A model generated the notes under the pieces. That model was given only the letters and a program-made list of their open reading frames with translations, searched no databases and was not told the origin of the DNA. A program made the position numbers and the translations under genes. This document shows positions 1-10,700 of a stretch of 64,000 nt of DNA, one piece after another. Numbering within the stretch: position 1 is the first letter of the stretch; the number at the start of each line of letters is the position of its first letter. Source of the DNA: Aphanothece saxicola GSE-SYN-MK-01-06B (GTDB lineage: Bacteria > Cyanobacteriota > Cyanobacteriia > PCC-6307 > Cyanobiaceae). The stretch is taken from positions 1 through 64,000 of the forward strand of contig JAHHGT010000008.1 of NCBI GenBank assembly GCA_019359745.1. Reading direction: 5' to 3'.

Positions 1-540
1 AAGGAAGAGGCTGCTGCTGAGCAGGCGCAACTGGAGGCAGAGGCAAAAGCTCAGCGAACGGCGCAGGAGAAAGCGCGCAAGGAAGCTGAACGCAAGGCCA
101 AGGAAGAGGCTGCTGCTGAGCAGGCGCGACTGGAGGCAGAGGCAAAAGCTCAGCGAGCGGCGCAGGAGAAAGCGCGCAAGGAAGCTGAACGCAAGGCCAA
201 GGAAGAGGCTGCTGCTGAGCAGGCGCAACTGGAGGCAGAGGCAAAAGCTCAGCGAACGGCGCAGGAGAAAGCGCGCAAGGAAGCTGAACGCAAGGCCAAG
301 GAAGAGGCTGCTGCTGAGCAGGCGCAACTGGAGGCAGAGGCAAAAGCTCAGCGAGCGGCGCAGGAGAAAGCGCGCAAGGAAGCTGAACGCAAGGCCAAGG
401 AAGAGGCTGCTGCTGAGCAGGCGCAACTGGAGGCAGAAGCAAAAGCTCAGCGAGCGGCGCAGGAGGAAGCGCGCAAGGAAGCTGAACGCAAGGCCAAGGA
501 AGAGGCTGCTGCTGAGCAGGCGCAACTGGAGGCAGAGGCC
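1..540 (+). repeat. Tandem direct repeat, 99-bp unit (33 aa), five full copies plus a ~45-bp partial copy; may continue left of window
   Basis: AAGGAAGAGGCTGCTGCTGAGCAGGCG... restarts at 1, 100, 199, 298, 397 and 496 with only a few substitutions per copy. Confidence 0.97.
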
Positions 541-3500
541 AAGTCCAAGCGTGAGGAGGCCGAACGAAAGGAAGCGGAGCGCCAAGCTAAGGAAGCTGCT
601 GCCGAGAAGGCCCGCCTAGAAGCTGCTGCAGAGCAAGCGGGGATGGAGAAACAGAAAGAGCAAGAAGAGGACTCGACTGCTGCAGAACCAGCAAGCGAAG
701 AAGAGCCCCTGCGCCTGCAAGACTTACCAGAACAGACCAAAAGGTTCTTTGCAGCGCCTCCGCTTACAGAAGCCAAGCAGCCACGGAAGAAAGAGGAGGA
801 GCCAGACTCCAAGGTAGAACTCAGCCAGCAATCTCTTGAAGATGAGGGGATATGCCAAAACGAGGAGAATCCCGCATCTGCAGGTGAGTCAACAACACTT
901 GGCGTGGAAGCTCAGATCGATGAAACGCCAGCAGATCTAGAAGCGCAAAGAGCCAGGATTGACGCAAGTCGGGATGCAGAAGCCGATCACCCTCGGCAGA
1001 AGGTTGCTCCAAGCAGAAAGCAACATATACGGAGCGCTGAAGAGATACGAGAAGAGCGTCGAGAACTGGCGCGGCTAAGAAGGATTGAGCGAGAAGGGAA
1101 AGAAGCTGATCAATCTGAAGATGAGCTGGTAGGAGCAGACCTAGATGTTGAATTTGAGCAGGCCGAGCAGTTTGCGCCATACCTCAGAGCGATACCTGCG
1201 CACTGGTCTGACTGGTCGGAACAACACTGGAATATCAAGCTTCTTGATTACTGCTTCGTTCAAAGGGCAAACGAAAATGGTTGTCAGGGAATTCCATCTA
1301 GCGAAGAAGACCTTGCCTTCGTGACCGGCGATAGAGAGTCTGCTCCCACTGAAATAGCCCAAGCACTTGTCGACCGTGTTCGCGAGTACTCAGTCAATCA
1401 CGGCTTATCGCCTGCGCGTCTTCTCATCAAGAGATTAGAGACATGGGACCACAAGAGCCCCAGCCCGCCAAGATTTTTTGCTTTCCTTTGGACGACATGT
1501 CTTATTGCACAAGGCTTCCCATCCCCCTTTGAGCAGGGTGAGTTTCACAGGCGCTATGAGCGCGATAAAGTGTATGGCGCGAATGAAACACAATATCTAA
1601 GCGGTAATCTTCCAACCGCCTGGGCACAACTCTCCAAATGGCTTGATAGAGACGATATTTTTGATTCCCATGTACACAGACGTCTAGTCTTGCCAAAAAC
1701 AGATCCACGGCGCTCTATTATTTCGCATTCATGGAAGCTCTCATTTCCATGTCGCTCTGATCGCAAGAAATTGCATGATCTCCTTAGCGGCAGAGAGAAG
1801 GGAACATCGACTAACAGTATCGGCTTGGAACTTATTTCTAGGCTCCTTTATCAAGGTGGCTTCACCCCTGAGTTCACGGCCGCACTAAAGCAGCAGGTTG
1901 ATCTTGAACAAAGAGGCAACCAAGTAGAAGAATGGTTATCAGCAATCATTCAACGAGAGATTGAAGCGCAAGGGATAAGCCCAGCAGTTTCAGGGCGAAA
2001 TGGAGATCCCAGGGAGCTGAATGGGGTCTCTCCGAAGGTAATGCTGCATCTTGACGATGAGGACTGCTATCTGGAGTTGGTCCTTCCCGGTCAATCAATT
2101 GCTGTCGAGAAGCCAAGACGCATCAGTCATAAGACATACTGCGCAATTAATCTTGAGACCAAGGAAAGGTTACCGCAGGTTGTTAGCGAACTTGATATTG
2201 GCATAAAACAAGAGGGCCTGATTGTCCCAAGGCTACGAGTTAAGATAGAAAAAGAAGACGAAGAATATGTATTAAGGCTTCGGCACGAAGGCCTTGATAA
2301 TGCGGTCCTTGCTGAATGGAGTTGCGAGGGCTTGCCGAGCAGCAAACCCTATATCTTGTTTGATTCCGAGACAAATCAAATCATCAACGATGGAGCTTTG
2401 AGTGGCAACAGCATATCTCTCCTGGTCAGACGTAATTGGGAAGTTGTCCTGTCAGACGGCATTGAAGCTGAAACCGAGGAGCCAATAAGTGTATCAAGAC
2501 TTGGGGGATGGCGTCTTCACCTGCTAGCAAAGGCGGCCCCACTAGACAAGACTGAAACTATCACACTTACCAATATCAACGGCGAGGAGTGTGAAATTTG
2601 CTGGGTAGAGCCAGGTGTTGAACGTTCGGACAGTAGGCCACTTCTTCAAGGTTTAGGCTTACCAGGGCAGACCAATGGATTCATCATGCTGGCAGATAGT
2701 CCAGAACTATGGCTTCCCCCCGCGGTCACTGAAGCACAGATTGATATGTATAAGATTGAGGATGATGAGTTCTTCATACCCATTGGTTCTATTAAGGTGC
2801 CCTCTACGGAAAGCTGGCAGCAGGCAGGAGTAAGGAGACTTATTACCGGACCAGGCCTCTACTCAGTGAAGTTACGCTATTTCGACGACTTCAGAGAAAG
2901 GACGCGAAAATGGTCCAGGCAAATCTTGATAGCTGAAGAGCCCGACATCAAGAGCTTGCATCCAATATCATTGCAAGCCAGATACAGGTTCAGAGACACA
3001 TTGAAAGTGTTGGATCTTGAGCGGAACGTGTCACCCCTCGCATTTCAAGAGTCTCGTGAATTCTGGAATGCCATTTGGCTGATACTTGGATTGTGGCCAT
3101 ATGAAAAGATTCGCATTCGCCTGGTTGGTGACGGAGGGAATTACTCACAAGTGATTTCAGCAGATAGCTCAGGAAGCTGCGAGATCCCCATGTCGACATT
3201 CGAACCATATCTACTATCGAGAGAATCAGCGAGACTCTTGATCCAAAGACAGGGGTTTATCTGTCAATACGATTTGGCTCTTCTAATTGGAACTTCCAGC
3301 GATAGCGATCAAGCATCGAAACAAGAACAGTATCGTCCTGCTATAGAAACAAGCAAACGACCAGCTCAGCGAAGAAGGCTTGTCGACAGAGTCGAACTAG
3401 TCGTATACGGTGACAGAGGAGGGTTTGACATACAAAAGATGATGACTGAGGAGCTTAATGATTTACTGGAGGAGCGATTCGGCCATCTAGATGCCAGGGC

Positions 3501-3684
3501 AATAGAGTATCCCGAAGGAAGGTTTGCTCGTGGGACTAGGTTTGTCTTTCATAGGCTGAGCCTTCCTGATATCGAAAACGAATGCAAAGAGAAGTTGCGT
3601 GATGGATTAGATTCTTTGGTTTATTCAATAGGAAGCAAGTCTGGTCTTGCCTTCAGTGCAGAGTGGAGCCGAGCAAGAGAATGA
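1..3684 (+). CDS. Large coiled-coil (TolA-like repeat) protein, first gene of DruE-like operon; 5' end outside window
   Basis: ORF track starts at ATG 643, but the same frame (frame 1) is open without stops to base 1; bases 1-642 encode K-E-E-A-A-A-E-Q-A-Q-L-E-A-E-A-K-A-Q-R-rich repeats. Stop overlaps the next ORF. Confidence 0.85.
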   Translation, partial: KEEAAAEQAQLEAEAKAQRTAQEKARKEAERKAKEEAAAEQARLEAEAKAQRAAQEKARKEAERKAKEEAAAEQAQLEAEAKAQRTAQEKARKEAERKAKEEAAAEQAQLEAEAKAQRAAQEKARKEAERKAKEEAAAEQAQLEAEAKAQRAAQEEARKEAERKAKEEAAAEQAQLEAEAKSKREEAERKEAERQAKEAAAEKARLEAAAEQAGMEKQKEQEEDSTAAEPASEEEPLRLQDLPEQTKRFFAAPPLTEAKQPRKKEEEPDSKVELSQQSLEDEGICQNEENPASAGESTTLGVEAQIDETPADLEAQRARIDASRDAEADHPRQKVAPSRKQHIRSAEEIREERRELARLRRIEREGKEADQSEDELVGADLDVEFEQAEQFAPYLRAIPAHWSDWSEQHWNIKLLDYCFVQRANENGCQGIPSSEEDLAFVTGDRESAPTEIAQALVDRVREYSVNHGLSPARLLIKRLETWDHKSPSPPRFFAFLWTTCLIAQGFPSPFEQGEFHRRYERDKVYGANETQYLSGNLPTAWAQLSKWLDRDDIFDSHVHRRLVLPKTDPRRSIISHSWKLSFPCRSDRKKLHDLLSGREKGTSTNSIGLELISRLLYQGGFTPEFTAALKQQVDLEQRGNQVEEWLSAIIQREIEAQGISPAVSGRNGDPRELNGVSPKVMLHLDDEDCYLELVLPGQSIAVEKPRRISHKTYCAINLETKERLPQVVSELDIGIKQEGLIVPRLRVKIEKEDEEYVLRLRHEGLDNAVLAEWSCEGLPSSKPYILFDSETNQIINDGALSGNSISLLVRRNWEVVLSDGIEAETEEPISVSRLGGWRLHLLAKAAPLDKTETITLTNINGEECEICWVEPGVERSDSRPLLQGLGLPGQTNGFIMLADSPELWLPPAVTEAQIDMYKIEDDEFFIPIGSIKVPSTESWQQAGVRRLITGPGLYSVKLRYFDDFRERTRKWSRQILIAEEPDIKSLHPISLQARYRFRDTLKVLDLERNVSPLAFQESREFWNAIWLILGLWPYEKIRIRLVGDGGNYSQVISADSSGSCEIPMSTFEPYLLSRESARLLIQRQGFICQYDLALLIGTSSDSDQASKQEQYRPAIETSKRPAQRRRLVDRVELVVYGDRGGFDIQKMMTEELNDLLEERFGHLDARAIEYPEGRFARGTRFVFHRLSLPDIENECKEKLRDGLDSLVYSIGSKSGLAFSAEWSRARE

Positions 3685-4679
3685 GAACATCCGAACTCAA
3701 GCAACTTATTATCACGCTCTTATCGAGTGCTCGTAAGCCTGATGAACCTAGACAGGTTATCGGGCTGACCTATCGACAAATCAGTGAACGGATTGGGGCA
3801 TTACTCCCACCCAGTCAAGATGAAAAGTCAGTAGGTTTGTTGGTAAAGCGAATTGATGAACAGCTCGAAGTTCTTGAGAGTGAATTCGAGATTGCGTCAA
3901 AAGGAGAAGGAAGAAAGACCTTCCGAATGGCTCCACCGGCATTGATTGTTGAAAGGGAGGTACCACTTCGCGCAAAGTATGTTGGTGATCGGGCTTACAT
4001 GAACGAAGTTATTGATTTGATCGATGCTGTTTGTGGTTTCGAAACAAGAGTTATGGAGTCCAGCAAGAGTGTAGATGAAGCCAGGGAAATCCTTGAATCG
4101 CGTGGAATAACGGTTCAGACAGAGAACATGCTTTATGAGTTCCTGCCTGAGCCACAGCTACCAACCCAGGTAGATCTATCTATGGCGGAGCAGCTTTGTG
4201 CGGAGGAAATCAGCACAAATATGGAGGTCTATGTTCCTCGTCGCATGAACTTCTTTGATAAGCGATGGGTCAGCCTTGCCGAGGCACTGCCGAGTGAGAT
4301 GAGTCAACTTCGCCGCATCAAACAGAAAACAGTCAGATTCGGTCAATTCACATACTCATACTTCTGGGCGACTTCAGATGCACTTTATAGGCTACAACGA
4401 AAGCAAGCGTTGCTCGCCATGTATCGTATTGATCTTGACGCCAATGCTGCACGACTACTTGACATAGATAGTCGAATTCCGGTCGATATTAAAAGCCAAT
4501 TGCCATTTGACTATTGCGTATTATTAGCCAGGTATGCTGATGAGATTGTGCTTGAGTCGCGGACGAGGGGTGGCAATGATGAACGCCAATCCAGATATCT
4601 ACAAGTCAAGTCTAAATACAAAAGCTTATTGACTGAGCTACTCGAGAGCAAGTTGGGGATTAATAAGCCGATGAACTGA
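3663..4679 (+). CDS. Uncharacterised 338-aa protein, middle gene of DruE-like operon
   Basis: Long ORF overlapping upstream stop, 36 bp before the helicase gene, same strand; no recognised domain. Confidence 0.85.
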   Translation: MEPSKRMRTSELKQLIITLLSSARKPDEPRQVIGLTYRQISERIGALLPPSQDEKSVGLLVKRIDEQLEVLESEFEIASKGEGRKTFRMAPPALIVEREVPLRAKYVGDRAYMNEVIDLIDAVCGFETRVMESSKSVDEAREILESRGITVQTENMLYEFLPEPQLPTQVDLSMAEQLCAEEISTNMEVYVPRRMNFFDKRWVSLAEALPSEMSQLRRIKQKTVRFGQFTYSYFWATSDALYRLQRKQALLAMYRIDLDANAARLLDIDSRIPVDIKSQLPFDYCVLLARYADEIVLESRTRGGNDERQSRYLQVKSKYKSLLTELLESKLGINKPMN

Positions 4680-4715
4680 TTAAGAATCCGCCTTTAGTCC
4701 CTCGCACCTATCTCC

Positions 4716-7700
4716 ATGCCCCTCGACGCCGTCTCCGCAGCCAGCACCACACGGGACAGCCTGGTTGAATATCTCCTTGCTGCCTACCCGATCAACGACG
4801 CTGCTCTCAGGCGAGGGTTCGAGGAACTACTGAGGCAGCCGGGGACGATTTCACAAGATCCCTACCTGGAGGGGAATCAACCGTATGAGGCTGGCAAGAC
4901 CCTTCGGCAGTTGACGGACGAGGGTCTCCTCGATCAGAGGATGCTCCAGCTGTTTGAAGCTGACCGGCCGTTGTACGCGCATCAGGAAGCGGCTGTCGTC
5001 GCCGCTGTCAGGGATCAGGCAAACATCGTTGTGGCGACAGGAACCGGCTCGGGTAAGACGGAATGCTTCCTGATCCCAATGCTGCAGCATCTGCTCCAGG
5101 ATCCTCGCCCGGGCATGCAAGCGTTGATTCTCTATCCGATGAATGCCTTGGTCAACGACCAGGTCAAAAGGCTGCGGAAGCTGTTATTCAAACAGGAACA
5201 AGGCCTAAATCTTATTCGGTTTGGCTTCTATACGAGTCGAACTGAAAAGACTCATGCCAAAGCTGAAGAAGCGCTCCGACGTGAGCTGATAGGAACGGAG
5301 CGTGAAGAATTGCTCTCTCTTTTTGATGATTCTGAAAGAAGGAGGATGGTAAATCTTCCCCCCGCCGAGCTTGTTGAACAAGCCGCAGCGAGAGTGATGC
5401 GTGTTCAAGCCATTTCACGAGAGGAAATCTGGAGGACACCTCCTCAGATATTGATCACAAACTATTCGATGCTCGAGCATATGCTCATGCGACCAAAAGA
5501 AAGAGGGGATATCTTCGAGGCATCCAAGCATTTCAGCATGTTGATTCTGGATGAAGCGCATACCTATAGCGGTTCGACTGGTACAGAAGTGGCGATGTTG
5601 TTGCGGCGCTTCAAGCTTTCAATGGGTATTGAAGCAAGTGGCAAGATACAAGCCATTGCTACCAGTGCTTCCTTAGGCGATCCTCGTCAGGTAGGGATCA
5701 AGAAGAAAGTCTGCAGCTTTGCCTCGCAGCTTTTCGATGAACCCTTCAGCGAACAGCATCTGGTCTGGGGTACAAGAGTGAGCCCAGATAAGCGCTTCGG
5801 TCCTACTTACGAAGTTGATTCATGTCCCAACGAAGAGCTGTATGAACATTATGAGTCTCTTGATATTGGATCTATCTCCGAATCCGTAGAGGCTGCAAAA
5901 GAAGCTCTCAAGGAACTGATTCCCACTGCGCAAATGCAAACTGCGCATAAGGCAGCTGGGGATGATGTCCATGTGTTCCTTTGGCACGCCTTCGCAGGCC
6001 ATCCCCATATTCGTCGCTTAATGAAAGTTCTTGGCAACGGACCGTTGCCGTGGACCCAGGTCGCAACAAGTGCTGAGTTGTGGTCGATTCCGCGTTCATT
6101 GGATGGGGATGTGGAACCGGAGGAGCTGCCGCGTGTGTTGAAGGCGCTCTCCAATTTGGTCCAGATCGTGACCAGTGCACGGCTCAGACCTGATGAACAG
6201 CCGCTCGTTCCCGTTCGGTTGCATCTGCTGTATCGAAGCATGGAAGGGCTGTTTGCATGCATTAACCCTCGCTGTCCAGGTGCTCATGCAAGCGATGAAA
6301 GCAACCGAAACATGATGGGTTATGGAAGGCTCTATCTAGATCGCCGCAGGCACTGCGAATCCTGCTCAGGGCCAGTCATGGAATTATCCTCGTGCCGTAA
6401 ATGCGGTGAGGTCTATTCTATTGCCGTAAGCAAAGCCAATGCTCTAGCAGAAGTCCCGCGCTCGATTGAGAATCTCGAGGAGAATGAGAGCATATTGATT
6501 CTGACGCCCATTCCAAGGCAACTCTTGAGCAGCGATGAAGAAACAGGTGAAGAAGGTGAGTCTGAAGAGGAATCAATACTTTCTGCGAAGGTCATCACCT
6601 TGAATGGCGGCTACCAGCTGAAGCCCATATTGGTCACAGAAGACAGCGGCCAATGGCGAGTATTTGAAACAGAAGTAAGCGCTTCAAAGACAGAGAGGTT
6701 GCTGTCGACGGAAGCCTTTCAGCTGTACCGCTATGTCAAGCCTAAGGCTAAGCCTGAAGCAGAGGGCGTTGATCCATCTCCGAACTGTTGCCCGGGCTGT
6801 GGTGCCAGGAGGATGCGGCAGACCTGGATGAGTCGGTTCACGTCGTTTACGGATGCGCCATTGTCTGTGGTCATCGACCGCTTGTTTGATCTGCTCAGCG
6901 AGACTGGCCATCAACCTCTGGGTACGGCTCATGGGGAAGCAGCCAAGATTGAAAAACCCAGTTCGAAAGTTCTTACGTTTTCGGATGGCCGTCAGGATGC
7001 GGCTTACTTCGCCTCAGACTTTCAACGCTCGCATACGGAGTTTCTCTATCGTCAGAGTATCTGGAAAGCCTTCCTAAGAGTTGCCGCAGATGAGACGGCC
7101 ACGATCACAGAAGTCGAGGAAGAATTAAGACAGCTACTGAGAGATGCTTCCATTCCACATCCGGATCGAGATCCCGAGCTTCATCACAGAAGCTATGCCA
7201 GCAATGAACCGAATCAACATCTAAGACTGAACAGAGCGGCCAAGGATCTTGACAAGCTTGCTGCGAAGAGATCTCGCGAGGTTTTGCTTTGTGAGTTTGG
7301 TCTGCCGTCGGCCAGGAGGACATCCGTGGAAGCCCTTGGGCTTGTGGCTTGTCATCTTGATGCCATACCAGATCAGCTTATAAATCAGACTTGCTCAGTA
7401 ATGGGTTGGGACGGAGAATCGCGTAAGAAGTGGGCCGAGGTTTTCCTTTTTGGGCTGACAGATGAGATCAGACTGCTAGGTGCTGTGGATATCCAGGATG
7501 CTTCTAACTATTACAGCGAGACAGGCGGAGACGAGGCCGGACGGCCAGGCATTTTGGGCAACAAGGGTCAGCCCCGTGTATTTCTGAAAAAGGCAAAGAT
7601 GACGAATGAAAAAGACATCATCTCATTTCAGCCAAGAAAGAACAAGGATGATAAGTGGAGCCAGATTCAGAACAGGATTGTTCGATTAGTTGAAAAGGGG

Positions 7701-10700
7701 CTTGGTCATATGCCCAGTTTCGATACGATGAATGATCTTTTTGACGCTCTTGTTGCATCTGGAATTCTTGTTTCTTATCCAGGACAAGGGTACCAATTGG
7801 CATGGAGGCAAAACAGCCTCTCAAAATCAGATGTTGATTGGTATGAATGCCCTCAGTGCAAGCAGATCTTTCACAAGCCAGGCTTGAGCTTGCTAGGGAT
7901 CAGCCAGATTCCAAATGCTTTTCTCTGCCCGGCCCACAAATGCCAGGGGACTTTGAGGGAGCGTCAAGAAGGTAATCTAGTCAAACAGCACTATGTTTCA
8001 CTGATTCAACGTCGACCCATCTCCTTGACAGCCGAAGAGCACACCGCTCAACTACAGCCCGAAGAACTGTCAGAACGGGAAAACCGCTTTCGATCTGGCG
8101 AGATCAATCTGCTGAGTTCCTCAACGACCCTTGAGCTCGGCGTCGATATCGGTGAGCTGCAGGTTGTGGCACTTCGGAATTTCCCTCCATTCGTCAGCAA
8201 TTACCAGCAGCGTGCTGGACGAGCGGGCCGTCGAGCCGATGGCTTAGCGGTCACTGTGATGTACGGTCAGCGTCGCCCACATGATCGCTATTTCTTCGAA
8301 CAGCCTCGTCACCTGATTGCTGGCGCCAACAAGGTTCCTAGTTTGGATATTAGCAACTATGCCATATCCAAACGCCATGCACAGGCGGAGTTGATCGGTC
8401 ATTTTCTGCGATTCAGTCATCATCTAGGGACGGAAGACCTAACCGTTGGCGACTTCCTTGGGCTTCCTGATTTGGATCATCAGGAGCCAGCTGAAGTTGA
8501 CAGCAAGCAACTCACCGGTTACTACGCCAAATTGCACCTCTGGCTTGGTGGAGCAGAAGCCAAGAATTACTGCAAAGAGATTCTGGCTCTTCTGGGAATT
8601 GAGAATTCTGAGCAGGAGATTCTTGTCGGCTTAAGAGAGGAGGCTCTGCGTTTCGCAGATGAGCAAGTGGCAGACTGGAATGGGCAAGTAAGAAACTATT
8701 CAGAAGTCACTTCGGAGTGGAAGGAAGTGCGTGACCGCACTGATAAGCAGTCAACAATAAAGTCTGATCGTCTTAGCAAGGCTCGTACTGCAATTATTGG
8801 CGAACTTAAAAAGATCCGTGCGCTCAAGCTACATGATGTGCTGGCTCAGGCCAGCATTCTGCCGATCTACGGCTTCCCAATTGATGTTGTGCAGCTGCTG
8901 ACGCAGCGAAACGACACATGGGTGGGAGGGACCGGAGGTCACCGTCTACAGCGCGACCGTCGTATGGCCCTTACCGAATATGCACCAGGCCAGGACGTCG
9001 TCGTTGATGACCGAGTCCATCGGTCGGTTGCTGTCGTGCGGCCCATTGATCTGGTGACGAGATATTACTGGGTCTGTGATCAATGCAATGTATTTGTTAA
9101 TAAGAGTAATCGGGCTGATATCAAGAAACACCTTGAGACTCCAGCCGGTGACTTGGAATGTCGTGTATGCGGAGCTGAGGTCAAGGAGGGCACGGCGGGG
9201 GTCGGCCGAGCCTATGTGATTCCTCGATCCTTCAGCACCAACTGGTCAGAGACCCCAAAGATTACGCCGTTTAGAAAACCAATGCGACAGCCGACCTCCC
9301 AGGTTTTCCTTGCTCAAGAGCAATCAGACCAAGATCTTGATCTGACAGCTACGAAGCCGAATAAGTACTATCAACTGGTGACCAGCAGGTCAGGGGTCTT
9401 CTTTTTATCCAACCAAGGGCCTCGCGGACGATCTGGTTCATTCGCGACGAGTGGCTACAGATTGTGTAAATTCTGTGGCCTTGATCTGTCTGCGCAGGTC
9501 AAGGGTAAAAGCGGGACAAATTCTCGTGGCAAACAAGCTGTACAGAAGTTCGAGCACGCAAATCCAATCACTGGTAAAACCTGCACTGGCAATCCCCTGC
9601 TTCTGCATCTCGCTCACCAGTTTCGTAGTGACTTCCTAAAACTCCGCTTTACCGAAGACGCGAATCCGCCTCGCCTACTTGGGAAAATCCTGAATCTTGA
9701 ATCAGGAAACAGCGTCGATTCCGTTTCCCAGGACGAGGAGGTGACTGACGAGATCGCTCGGGATGGGTCAAGCTTCTGGCGCTCGCTGACCTACGCCTTG
9801 CTTGCTGCCGCCTCTGATGTCATCGATATCGATCGGTCTGAGCTTGATGGCCTGTTTCGTCCTGTAGAAAACAACTTTAACTCAGCCGAGATTGTTATCT
9901 ATGACAACGTGGCGTCTGGAGCCGGTCACAGCAAGAAGATTGCTGAGGTATTTGATGATGTCCTCAAGCGCACTCTCGAACTGGTCAGTTCCTGTTCATG
10001 TGAAGCCAGTTGTTACAACTGCTTGCGGACCTATTCGAATCAGAGTTTTCACGCTGACTTGGATCGCCACCTTGTTCGTCGATTCCTAGAGCCAATTGTT
10101 GGTGAGCTGAATCCAGATCAGTTCCAGCGTTCTTTTGCTCGCCACTCCAGCTATTTTGATATCGAGAAACTAGAAGAGCTCTTGACTCAGTATGTGGCCA
10201 CGGCTCGTCAAGGCACAGCTTTTGCGCTGAGAGATCTGAAGACCCACCTAAAAATGCGCGAGCTAGAACGTGCGATTGACTCTCACAAGGCGAATGATCA
10301 GCCAGTGCTTTGTGTTCTGAGTGATCTTCCCGCAAACGAAGGGTCCTCCACCAGCAAGTTCATACGACGCAAGCTAGCCGATTGGATCGACTCGGGCTAT
10401 CTAGTTCTTTATCATAATCCTGATTCTTCTGCGCAGATGTTCTGCCTTGGTCACGGATCCTCACATGCTGTGGCGGGACAAATCTTGGATCTACCTGACG
10501 AAGGACTGAAATGTATCATCACAAGGAGTAGGCAGGGTGTTGAGGATGCCTATCTGAAGATTCAAGCACTGACAGAGTCAAGCAGGCAGGTCGCTTCTTC
10601 TGAGCTGGAAGATCCTGGCACCAAGGCATTCGGCTTTAACGTTTCCAGCAGTGCATACAGTGTGGACGATCTTCGCAGCATGATGGGCCTTGATTCTGTT

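Noticed and set aside
1-540. Regular 99-bp repeats as a CRISPR array
   Set aside because: Units are contiguous, in frame and without unique spacers; they encode a coiled coil.
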